From assembly GCA_963677785.2 (NCBI GenBank), contig CAXXDH010000003.1:2356001-2420000 (forward strand): DNA of 64,000 bases. Reading direction: 5' to 3'. This document shows positions 24,543 through 31,974 of this stretch, piece by piece. A program made the position numbers and the translations under genes. The notes beneath the pieces are model-generated. The model saw only the letters and a program-made list of their open reading frames with translations, made no database searches and had not been told where the DNA came from. Position 1 is the stretch's first letter. Each line of letters starts with the position of its first letter. The DNA is from G963665495 sp963677785. GTDB taxonomy: Bacteria; Desulfobacterota; Desulfovibrionia; Desulfovibrionales; Desulfovibrionaceae.

Positions 24543-25352
24543 CTATTGTTTGGTCAGGTGCAGCAAGAGTACATTGCCCTGGGGTTTTTCCACGGACAAG
24601 CGCAGGCGGGCCGCGCTTTTCAGATCCGCAACGATCCTGAGTTTGTCCGGATGCCGGCCGGTGCGAATATCCTTGATGAATACGTTGTCTCTCACGTCCC
24701 GTTCGGGGATGGAGCGGTCGTATTTGCCGAGGAGGTCCACAACCAGCCTGCTTGGCGAGCCGATGAAAAAATATTTGTAGCTGCCGATGTCGCCAAGGCC
24801 AACTACTTGCACCTCGACCGCATCATTCTGAGCAACGGCATGCAGTTCCTTGAGGGAGTTGATGCCTTTGGGCAAGGGCTGTGAGGCGGGAAACGCGGTT
24901 TGCGGCTGCTCCGGCTGGGGCAGATCCAAAGTGGGTTTTGTTTCCTGCCGCAGCGAGCGCGCCTGCAGGGCCGTCATCAACTCGGTCACTTCTTCCTGCG
25001 GAGAGAGCAATTCCTTGTCTGTAAATCTGCTCTTTTCGCTATCAGCCGCATCGACACTGTCCGTCGCATCCGCAGCTGCTCCTGCGGGTTGCTCCTGCTG
25101 CGGTGTTTCAGCCGCGATGCTTTTGGCCAGGTTTGCAGCATCGTCGGATTTGACTTCCGGGCCCATGCGTTTTTCCGGTGGCGTCCACTGTCGCATGATT
25201 TTCTGCGGATCCAGCTCCTGTTCCACATGCTCCGCTTCCTGGACCAGATGCATGTCTCTGGCCGGGCGCAGTTCTTCCATTTGTCTGTAAAGCAGGTAGG
25301 TCAAGGGGACCAGTATGAGGACAAGCACAAGCAGGACAAGTTTTTTTATCAT
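24543..25352 (-). CDS. AMIN-domain envelope protein
   Basis: The 269-residue protein has one N-terminal membrane anchor (residues 4-22), a low-complexity Glu/Gln/Ala linker (about 50-150) and a C-terminal AMIN domain (about 175-269, with KYFFIGSPSRLVVDLLGKY and IRTGRHPDKLRIVADL). AMIN domains bind peptidoglycan or secretin-type outer-membrane complexes. It is the third gene of a tightly packed operon; its ATG overlaps the stop of the gene before by 4 bases. The two upstream genes encode a paralogous pair of exported proteins, so the three may form one periplasmic assembly. The substrate or function of the assembly is unknown. Confidence 0.8.
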   Translation of the reverse strand: MIKKLVLLVLVLILVPLTYLLYRQMEELRPARDMHLVQEAEHVEQELDPQKIMRQWTPPEKRMGPEVKSDDAANLAKSIAAETPQQEQPAGAAADATDSVDAADSEKSRFTDKELLSPQEEVTELMTALQARSLRQETKPTLDLPQPEQPQTAFPASQPLPKGINSLKELHAVAQNDAVEVQVVGLGDIGSYKYFFIGSPSRLVVDLLGKYDRSIPERDVRDNVFIKDIRTGRHPDKLRIVADLKSAARLRLSVEKPQGNVLLLHLTKQ

Positions 25353-26986
25353 TGTTTGCCATCTCCAGGGGTTGAGTCCTCATCAAAGATCAAGACATTG
25401 TAGAACCGGTCGTTCCAGCGCAAAGGGATCTTCATCTGAATAAGCTCGTCGCCTTCAGAGGGAAAATTGTACATGAATTTGCCGTTGTAGAAAAAGACGA
25501 TCAAACCGTCTTTTTTCTCCACTTTGTATTCATTGAAATTGGCGGCGTTGGCCCAGGGGAATGTTTCCGTGGAATACGACCAGGAACGAAAATAGGCCAT
25601 GGGCTGATTGTCATCCGTAAGCGTGAGGTTGAATGAATAGGGTTCGTATTTGCCGTTTTTGTAGTGCAGGGTGAAAAGCAGCAGGTCTTCGGAGTGCAGA
25701 AAATCAAATGGAATGTCTTTTTTGATGTAGACAAGGGCTTTGAAGTTTTTATGCGAATTCAGTTTGATTTCGGCTGTGGCGCCCGCGTGAACGTTGCTGC
25801 CCAGGGATTTGCCCTCGATGTCCTGGAACACGGCGATGTTCTTCCCGAATTCCGTCACCAGGTCGCCTTCCTTGCTGGCTTTCAGGTCCAGGGAAAATTC
25901 GGGCTTCGGCTCGGTTATGGCCGGAGCTTCTTTCTTTTTTTTGTTTTTGCCCTCCAGCAGATTCACCTGAAGGGGGATGACGTTGATGGAAATGGAAAGG
26001 CAGTAGGTTTTTTCATCCAGCTTGCGGAGATCTCCGTTGATGGTTGCTCCGTCCTCTATTTGCTGGCGATATTGCAGCGGAACCAGCGACCCCGGAGCAA
26101 TGTTTTCCAGAACACGATCCACGGCTGCTGTGGTAGCCAGCTTGCGCAGTGTTTCCCGGCTTTGTCCAGGGTCCGCCTGGTAACAAAAATTGTCCAGCCG
26201 CACCACGCGCGGGCTGATAGTCGGTACGCGCCGGGCCGGCATGCTGACCCAGGCCCGTGCGCAAAGTTCGCCGAACTGCTTGCCATTGTAGAATTCCGGC
26301 TGGGTTTGAAATTCGAGCTGATCAGCGACCTTGTCGACATAGCCGCCGGCATAGCTTTTCTTATCCAGACCGGTTTTCTGCTGGTAGTAGACCTTGCCGA
26401 ACAGCACGTCCACAGCGTTGCGGCGCAATTTCTGCAGCAGCACCTGCTTGAGTTCTTCCATAGACGCACCGTCGGTTTTCCCCAGGTCCATGCATGTGGA
26501 TATCTGCTGGGCGATGTTGCCCCCGTCCATGCTTCGTGAGCCTGACTGGGAGTTCGGAGCCTCGTGCGTCCCCTGCTGCTCCTGTGTTGCTGCAGGGGGC
26601 TTCGCAGCATCGATCTGGCCGGACGGGGCGTTCTGTACGTTGTAGGAAGGCGTTGAGCCGGTGTCGTTCGGGGAGAATTGGTTCTGATCCGATTGTTGCC
26701 CCGTGTTCTGCGTGCTTGCCTGAGCGGCGGTTGCGTCCTGTCCCGCGGACGGAGATTGAGCGTCCGGAGCAGTGCCCGTGTTGGTTTGGGCCTGGGGCTC
26801 CTGCGTACCGGAAGGCGCATTTTGTACGGACGTATCCTGGGGGGGCTGGTTTGCAGCGGATTGAGCCTTTGGATCTGCCAGGCCGGGAGTGGTGCTCTGC
26901 GCGCCGGCAGGAAGGCTTGGCGGCAGAAAGCAAAAAAGTGCCAACAAGAGGCAGCAGAACGCGAGCGGAGCGGTTGGCTGCGTCAT
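25349..26986 (-). CDS. Secreted protein of unknown function, paralogue of the next gene upstream
   Basis: The 545-residue protein has a signal peptide (residues 1-29), then about 125 residues rich in Gln, Ala, Pro and Thr, then a globular part. Residues about 170-330 share a pattern with the upstream lipoprotein: a CMDLG/CIQAK start, ME/QELK/Q helix, NGKQFGELC, a DFCY/NFCY turn, and a conserved KTYCL/THQLCLDI segment. I do not recognise the family. The C-terminal third is beta-rich with LTDDNQPMAYFRSWSYS. It overlaps both neighbours by 4-base ATGA junctions. The disulfide-capable cysteines and exported location suggest a cell-surface or periplasmic structure. Confidence 0.7.
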   Translation of the reverse strand: MTQPTAPLAFCCLLLALFCFLPPSLPAGAQSTTPGLADPKAQSAANQPPQDTSVQNAPSGTQEPQAQTNTGTAPDAQSPSAGQDATAAQASTQNTGQQSDQNQFSPNDTGSTPSYNVQNAPSGQIDAAKPPAATQEQQGTHEAPNSQSGSRSMDGGNIAQQISTCMDLGKTDGASMEELKQVLLQKLRRNAVDVLFGKVYYQQKTGLDKKSYAGGYVDKVADQLEFQTQPEFYNGKQFGELCARAWVSMPARRVPTISPRVVRLDNFCYQADPGQSRETLRKLATTAAVDRVLENIAPGSLVPLQYRQQIEDGATINGDLRKLDEKTYCLSISINVIPLQVNLLEGKNKKKKEAPAITEPKPEFSLDLKASKEGDLVTEFGKNIAVFQDIEGKSLGSNVHAGATAEIKLNSHKNFKALVYIKKDIPFDFLHSEDLLLFTLHYKNGKYEPYSFNLTLTDDNQPMAYFRSWSYSTETFPWANAANFNEYKVEKKDGLIVFFYNGKFMYNFPSEGDELIQMKIPLRWNDRFYNVLIFDEDSTPGDGKQ

Positions 26987-28809
26987 TTTCCTGTCTCCTT
27001 AGCCGCCGGAGCTTGCTGGCCTGATGCGGGGGCTGCCGCCGGAGCCGTCTGATCAGGCTGCTGGGCAGTGGGCTGCGCGCCGTCCGGAGATGCGGGCTGT
27101 TTTTGGGCCTGGGTTCCGGATTGCTGACCGGGCAACTGGGGAATGGTCCATTTGCTCGAATGGGGGATCATGCCGGCGACGCCCTTGGGTGGCCGGGGTT
27201 GCGGGCGCGCCTGCTCGCCATCCACTTTCAGGGCGTAGAGCATGTTGTTGTTCAGCAGGTTCACGGAGATGGAATAGAGCGGGCTGATCGGCGATGGCAC
27301 GGAAACAATGAACTGTTTTTTCACATACAGCTTGAGCACGTCCTTTTGCTTTTGTAGCGTCAAGGCAACCGGATCGTGCCCCCAGTTGAACGGTATGGGA
27401 TTCGTTGCCGTATGTTCCAGGTCAAAGCTGACGTAGGTGCGTTTGTCCTTGTCCATGGTCAGGTTGATGCGCACGCTTTGAGTCACGTAATCCTGATACT
27501 CGAAATTCAGAAGGTCCAGCTTGAGGGGCGAATCCTCAGGCTTCATGTTGATATTGTAGGCAACGGTGACCGTGGCGTTGAAATCGCCGATGGGATGGTC
27601 GCTGAAGGCGAAGCGGTCTTCCGGACCAGGTGCTTTACCCTTGTTTTCCAGCGCGCTGGGAACGTCCTGGCCCACCTGGTTGAGATTGGTGAACACGGCC
27701 CAGCCCGATTTTGTTCCGGTCAAGCCGAGGGCTTTGCCCTGCGGCGCTTCCACGACGCTGATGGCGTCGCCGTAAGCAGGCACGGGCTGGCCGACGGGAT
27801 ACGGCGTGATGTCCAGGTAGAGCGCATAATGGGCCAGCTGCAGAGATTGTGTCTTTGTGGAGGCGTCTTCGGCTTTGGTGGTTTCCATGACGTGTGCCTG
27901 CAGCGTACGCCGTGCCTGCATGGGGTCGTAGTCCGCGACAATGTCCAGACACAGTTGATGCGTGCCAGCGTTGAGTTTTTCATTGCTGACCGTGATCCGG
28001 GAAAGAAAATCCCGCAGCTCGCTGATACTCAAGTCGCCAAGGCGGGAATCCTGCCTGGTGGCCAGCTGTTGCAAGGCCGCGGTCATGGCGTGGGGCCGCA
28101 GGACATTATCCGCGACTTTCGGATTGCTGTAGCAAAAATCCGAAATGGAAAGGCGTTTTTTCTGGTATTGGGCCATGAGCGCCTGGGAAAGTTTTCCCCT
28201 GGCATCCACGCAGAGCTCGCCGAACTGTTTGCCGTTGTAATAGCCTTCCTTGTCGATAATCAGTCCGCTCAGCAACGAATCGTCCACATGCTGGCTGAGC
28301 CTGGCCATGGCCGCATCGTCGGAACTGCCGCTCAGGGCGGAAACGATCAGTTTTTTCTGGATCATTTTGTGCAGAATTTCCTGGAGCTCCTGCATGCTGC
28401 TTCCCATGTGATCTTTGGCCTGAATACAGGCTGTGGCCTGCAGGTCGTTGCTTTCGGCGTCAGGCTCGCCATAGGGCAGTCCTGGCAGCATGATCTGGCT
28501 CGCAGTGGCGTTTTGCGCCTTGGTGACGCTCTGGTCCGCCTGTCCTTGCGAGGAAGCGCCCAGCGTTGTTTCGGAATACGTACCGTTGGAATCTTGCGGG
28601 GGAGGAGGGGAGGCCTGCGTATTCAGTGGTTGTCGCGATGCATTTTGGGACGCGGGCGGGGGGGTGCCCTTGCCGCCGCAGGCATGCAATATCAACGACA
28701 GCAGTGCTGCAATAAAGACAATACGCACCATTGCTGTCCGAGCATGCTGCTTTCGGAAGCTTCTGCCGGAGCTCATGTCAGAAGGGTCCGTCGTGGAGTT
28801 GTTTCGCAT
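26983..28809 (-). CDS. Lipoprotein-like exported protein, first gene of the envelope operon
   Basis: The 608-residue protein has a hydrophobic signal ending in LILHACGGKG, a plausible lipidation site, followed by a Pro/Gln/Ser linker. The core (about residues 110-330) contains NGKQFGELCVDARGKLSQAL and SDFCYSNPKV, shared with the next gene product. A beta-rich region follows and a Pro/Gln/Ala tail of about 60 residues ends the chain. I do not know the family. Two large related exported proteins followed by an AMIN protein look like a dedicated envelope complex. The ATG lies 145 bases after the thiE end; its promoter was not found. Confidence 0.7.
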   Translation of the reverse strand: MRNNSTTDPSDMSSGRSFRKQHARTAMVRIVFIAALLSLILHACGGKGTPPPASQNASRQPLNTQASPPPPQDSNGTYSETTLGASSQGQADQSVTKAQNATASQIMLPGLPYGEPDAESNDLQATACIQAKDHMGSSMQELQEILHKMIQKKLIVSALSGSSDDAAMARLSQHVDDSLLSGLIIDKEGYYNGKQFGELCVDARGKLSQALMAQYQKKRLSISDFCYSNPKVADNVLRPHAMTAALQQLATRQDSRLGDLSISELRDFLSRITVSNEKLNAGTHQLCLDIVADYDPMQARRTLQAHVMETTKAEDASTKTQSLQLAHYALYLDITPYPVGQPVPAYGDAISVVEAPQGKALGLTGTKSGWAVFTNLNQVGQDVPSALENKGKAPGPEDRFAFSDHPIGDFNATVTVAYNINMKPEDSPLKLDLLNFEYQDYVTQSVRINLTMDKDKRTYVSFDLEHTATNPIPFNWGHDPVALTLQKQKDVLKLYVKKQFIVSVPSPISPLYSISVNLLNNNMLYALKVDGEQARPQPRPPKGVAGMIPHSSKWTIPQLPGQQSGTQAQKQPASPDGAQPTAQQPDQTAPAAAPASGQQAPAAKETGK

Positions 28810-28953
28810 AGGAGCCGCACTGCTTCTTTATCTAGATATTCTCTAAATACTATCAGAGCGGCAGTGGTGAAGCAAGTGACAATTCCGGGCTTCTGTGACT
28901 CCTTTGTGATTTTTTATGCCGTTGGACCCCTCCTGCGGTATTTTGAACAAGGA

Positions 28954-29595
28954 CTAGCTGTTTTTTCCACGTTGTACGGCGGCCAGAAGTTCCGCGGCGG
29001 CCTGGTCCGGGCTGGCAGCCGCGCAGATAGCGGAGACCACGGACACTCCCTGGGCGCCGCAGCGGATGACCTGCTCCGCATTGGACGCGTCTATGCCGCC
29101 GATACCCACCACAGGGTGTTTACCGGCCGTACAGGCCTGCTTGAAAACTTCCAGCCCCCATGTGGGCGCCGGGTCGCTTTTGGTATTGGTAGCGAACACG
29201 GGGCCCACTCCCAGATAATCAACGTCGAAAGGCTGGGCTTCGCGGAGCTCGTCCATGGTGTCTATGGTCAGTCCGAGAATTTTGTCCGGGCCGAGCAGCC
29301 GCCTGGCATCCTCCCAGGGCATATCGCTTTGCCCGACGTGCGCGCCGGCAGCATCCACGGCCAGAGCCACATCGACGCGGTCGTTGATCAGCAGCGGAAC
29401 GCCCAGAGGATCCAAAACAAGCTTCAAACGCCTGGCCAGAGCCACGAATTCGCCTGTGGAGGCGTGTTTTTCGCGCAACTGCACCAGGCCGCAGCCACCG
29501 CGGACAGCGGCGGCCACAACCTCTTCCAGGGGACGGCCGCCGCACAGGGGGCGGTCCGTCACCAGATAAACACTCAGATCGGGAAGCGTGCGCAT
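28954..29595 (-). CDS. thiE: Thiamine-phosphate synthase
   Basis: The 213-residue TIM-barrel protein joins the hydroxymethylpyrimidine diphosphate and thiazole phosphate halves of thiamine. It shows VQLREK near residue 38, LLINDRVDVALAVDAAGAHVGQSDMP, VDYLGVGPVFATNTK and a late VGIGGI phosphate-binding motif, all typical of ThiE. Its ATG shares one base with the stop codon of the upstream Thi4 gene (TGATG), so the two are translationally coupled. Together they cover the thiazole and condensation steps; the pyrimidine enzyme ThiC is not in the window. Confidence 0.95.
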   Translation of the reverse strand: MRTLPDLSVYLVTDRPLCGGRPLEEVVAAAVRGGCGLVQLREKHASTGEFVALARRLKLVLDPLGVPLLINDRVDVALAVDAAGAHVGQSDMPWEDARRLLGPDKILGLTIDTMDELREAQPFDVDYLGVGPVFATNTKSDPAPTWGLEVFKQACTAGKHPVVGIGGIDASNAEQVIRCGAQGVSVVSAICAAASPDQAAAELLAAVQRGKNS

Positions 29596-30386
29596 CAGGC
29601 TTTCAATCCTTGGGCAATTTCTTTGGCTGTTTTTTCACCCGAAAGCAGCATGCCTCCGAAGACAGCACCCATGCGGTAGGAGCCGAAGGCAGCGTTGGCC
29701 GCCATGCCCGAAACCCAGACGCCGGGGAATACTTCGCGCGTATTGGTGACCGTGTTGGTTTCTGCGATTTCGGCCCACATGGATTGCTCGCCTTCAATGC
29801 CGCCGGAGGGCGTATTCAGTTTGACGTCGTTTTTGCGCAGCAGGGTTTTGAGCACCTCGGTGTCATGTCCAGTGGCTTCAATGACGTACTTGCAGTGCAG
29901 CACCAGCGGATCCACATGCAGCCGGGCCATTTCCACGGGGGACGAATTGACGACCAGGCCGGTGACGCGTTTGACGTCGTCTACTTCACGAATGACCACG
30001 TCCTCCACGCTGGTGCAGTTGAATACCTTGACTCCGGCCAGGGTGGCTTTGGAAGCCAGGGTGGTGGTGGCGGTAACGGCGTCGGCCGTGAAATACTGGT
30101 CCTGAAAACGGGTGACCGGAATGCCGGCTTCTTCCAGGATATGTTTGCTGCCTTCCTGAACAACGATGGAATTAAAGGTCATGCCGCCGCCCCACATGCC
30201 GCCGCCCAGCGAAAGTTTGCGCTCGAACATGGCAACCTTGAATCCCTGCTCAGCAAGCTTCCAGCCGGCAGTCAGCCCGGAGGGGCCGCCGCCGACGATA
30301 GCAACGTCCAGGTCCAGACAGTCTTTGAACTTTTCAAAGTAAGTGGTGAGAATCGCCTCGCTGATGATTTTTTCATCCAATAACAT
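29595..30386 (-). CDS. thi4: Sulfide-dependent thiamine thiazole synthase (archaeal-type Thi4)
   Basis: The 263-residue protein has the FAD/NAD-type fold VAIVGGGPSGLTAGWKLAE and the family motif GGGMWGGGM. At the place where the yeast enzyme has its sacrificial sulfur-donor cysteine, this one has RLHVDP with His157. Known Thi4 proteins with histidine here act catalytically and use free sulfide, which suits a sulfide-rich cell. It makes the thiazole half of thiamine from NAD and glycine. It overlaps thiE by one base. I looked for a TPP riboswitch upstream and did not find its conserved CUGAGA element. Confidence 0.9.
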   Translation of the reverse strand: MLLDEKIISEAILTTYFEKFKDCLDLDVAIVGGGPSGLTAGWKLAEQGFKVAMFERKLSLGGGMWGGGMTFNSIVVQEGSKHILEEAGIPVTRFQDQYFTADAVTATTTLASKATLAGVKVFNCTSVEDVVIREVDDVKRVTGLVVNSSPVEMARLHVDPLVLHCKYVIEATGHDTEVLKTLLRKNDVKLNTPSGGIEGEQSMWAEIAETNTVTNTREVFPGVWVSGMAANAAFGSYRMGAVFGGMLLSGEKTAKEIAQGLKA

Positions 30387-30979
30387 CGTGAACTTCCTCA
30401 GTTGGTTTTATGGTACCCGGTACGGAACGCTCTGAGCGTTTATCCGGGTTTGATTGCAGGCCACGCCAGGGACGGGCCGGCGGCGCATGCCGCGGAGCGA
30501 ACGGTGCCTGTTGCCGCTCCAAAAGATAACTGCCACGCGGCGTGTCGAAATACGCCGCACTCAACAACGCGATGGATTTACATGATTCAGATGTTTTGTT
30601 CAATCTCAGATGTGTTCGAAAATGGTACAAACTCATTAAAATTGCAGACAATTTTTCTAAAAAAGAGGCAAGTTCCCTTTTGGAACAGGGGGCTTAAGCA
30701 GCGTGAAAAAAATTTGTTTTGGAAGCATTTTTTTGTCAGCGTTCATTGTAACGGCTTAGAAAACGTGCACTGGAGATTGTTTTCAACCGGGATCGTTTTT
30801 GGGACAGGCTTGCTTGAAAATGGACTCAGTTTGTTTCTGAAATAGGGGTCGCCTTTGGTCTGAATTCAGGTTTTACGAGGCGCGGATTTCCTGAGGCAAG
30901 AGGTCTTTTGCCGAAATTGCGACAATAAAATACTTTAATTATTGATATAACACTCTGGTTTAATTTATAAAAAAACTTT
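30387..30979. other. Intergenic region upstream of thi4
   Basis: Nearly 600 bases without a supported gene. Near thi4 there are a GTACCCGGTAC palindrome (about 30412-30422) and an AACGCT/AGCGTT hairpin (about 30427-30441) that may shape the thi4 leader. The rest becomes AT-rich toward 30960. An open frame of 147 codons on the plus strand has no ribosome-binding site and uncharacteristic composition. Confidence 0.4.
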
Positions 30980-31206
30980 TTGTGAAAAAAATCACGCGAA
31001 GGGGTTCACATTTGCTTGAGAAGGGATTATCCATGTGAAAAATTGCACATGAGGGAAGTGCATTGCACTTTTGGAATGCTTCCAATGCAGGTGCGCACAA
31101 ACTCTCTTTGAAAGGCAATTTTGAGTGGCAGGATATATTGTTGTTGAAGGTAGATCATTCTTTATAACTTCGTCACGTTCACGTTTTATAGGAAAAAAGT
31201 GACGAA
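30980..31206 (+). promoter_or_regulatory. Control region of the WF-repeat gene
   Basis: TTGTGAAAAAAATCACGC (30980-30997) and CATGTGAAAAATTGCACATG (31032-31051) resemble CRP/FNR-family or Rex sites; the second is a 6-8-6 palindrome. AGTGCATTGCACT (from 31057) and TTGGAATGCTTCCAA (from about 31071) are further perfect palindromes. TTCGTCAC (31169-31176) and GTGACGAA (31199-31206) form a perfect 8-base inverted repeat just before the ribosome-binding site. Confidence 0.5.
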
Positions 31207-31226
31207 TTCACATAGGGACTCGTACA

Positions 31227-31826
31227 ATGAAAAAGTCGAATCAAGCAACCGCTACGGTGGCGGTCAAGGAAATGAATCAGGAAATGGCATTTTTGCCCAC
31301 GGATACGCTTTCCAGGATGCTTATGGGTTGGTTTGATGCCAACGCCGGCATCCAGCGGGAAGAAGCCCCGGTGTATCTCGGCCCCTTGCCTACGGAACCC
31401 ACGGACTGCCAGTCCCAGCTGTTACTGGGGTGGTTTTCCGACAGGGTGCAGGATCCTGAGATGTTTTTGGAGCCCCAGCCTGCTCAGGCCCGGCCTACGG
31501 ATTGCCTCTCGCAGATGCTGATGGGCTGGTTCGAAGCCAAGGAAAACGAGAAACCGCAGGTAAAAGAGGAATTGGAAGAGACGCCTGGTTTCAACTCGCT
31601 GCTGAGCGCCTATCAGGAACTTTGCAACAGCAGCGGCAAAACCTATATCCCCGTTGAATGGCTGAAAACCTGGTTTTCTCTGCCTCTGCTCGCTTCGCAG
31701 ACGCAGGTCACTGCCCGGTCCAACAGCAAAGAAAATGGGAAAGCCAAATCCGCGCTTCTGGCTGATCTTGATCAGCAGCTTGCCGCATTTGGCTTGCGTT
31801 CCGTTGAAACCGCTCTTGTAAGATAG
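31227..31826 (+). CDS. Protein with three PTDxxSxxLxGWF repeats, unknown function
   Basis: I do not recognise this 199-residue protein. The motif appears as PTDTLSRMLMGWF (24-36), PTDCQSQLLLGWF (58-70) and PTDCLSQMLMGWF (90-102), spaced 34 and 32 residues. A weaker fourth copy, IPVEWLKTWF, ends at residue 150. Each copy could form a short amphipathic helix ending in Trp-Phe, joined by acidic, proline-rich linkers. The C-terminal 45 residues are helical and basic. There is no signal peptide or membrane segment. A long upstream region with several palindromes and a leader inverted repeat suggests tight control. A strong double terminator follows, so it is a single-gene unit. The repeats look like docking motifs. 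Confidence 0.75.
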   Translation: MKKSNQATATVAVKEMNQEMAFLPTDTLSRMLMGWFDANAGIQREEAPVYLGPLPTEPTDCQSQLLLGWFSDRVQDPEMFLEPQPAQARPTDCLSQMLMGWFEAKENEKPQVKEELEETPGFNSLLSAYQELCNSSGKTYIPVEWLKTWFSLPLLASQTQVTARSNSKENGKAKSALLADLDQQLAAFGLRSVETALVR

Positions 31827-31858
31827 CTCAATAGGGTAACATGTCGTACTGCCAATAA

Positions 31859-31950
31859 GCAAAGATCCGGTCCGGTGAACAATCGGATCTTTGCGGCCCG
31901 TCTCAAAATTTCTTGCTGCACCAAGAAATTTTGAGGCGGGCTTTTTTTTT
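31859..31950 (+). terminator. Double hairpin terminator after the WF-repeat gene
   Basis: GCAAAGATCCG (31859-31869) pairs with CGGATCTTTGC (31884-31894). A second, 20-base stem follows (31896-31915 with 31922-31941, one G-U) and then nine T. Ten G come right after the T-run, a homopolymer junction prone to sequencing error. Confidence 0.92.
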
Positions 31951-31974
31951 GGGGGGGGGGAGACGGCCGGGTGG

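Noticed and set aside
27376..29679. A 767-codon open frame on the plus strand
   Set aside because: It runs antisense through the lipoprotein-like and thiE genes. Those have signal peptides, motifs and tight overlaps; the plus frame has no recognisable domain or ribosome-binding site.
30387..30560. TPP riboswitch before thi4
   Set aside because: The conserved CUGAGA and CCUGAUCUGG-type elements are not present on the minus strand; only simple hairpins are seen.
30402..30845. A 147-codon plus-strand frame upstream of thi4
   Set aside because: No ribosome-binding site, Trp/Phe/Arg-rich random-like composition, and it crosses the thi4 promoter region.
31942..31960. Run of nine T followed by ten G as a functional signal
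   Set aside because: The T-run belongs to the terminator. The G-run is probably chance or a sequencing artefact and needs raw reads to judge.
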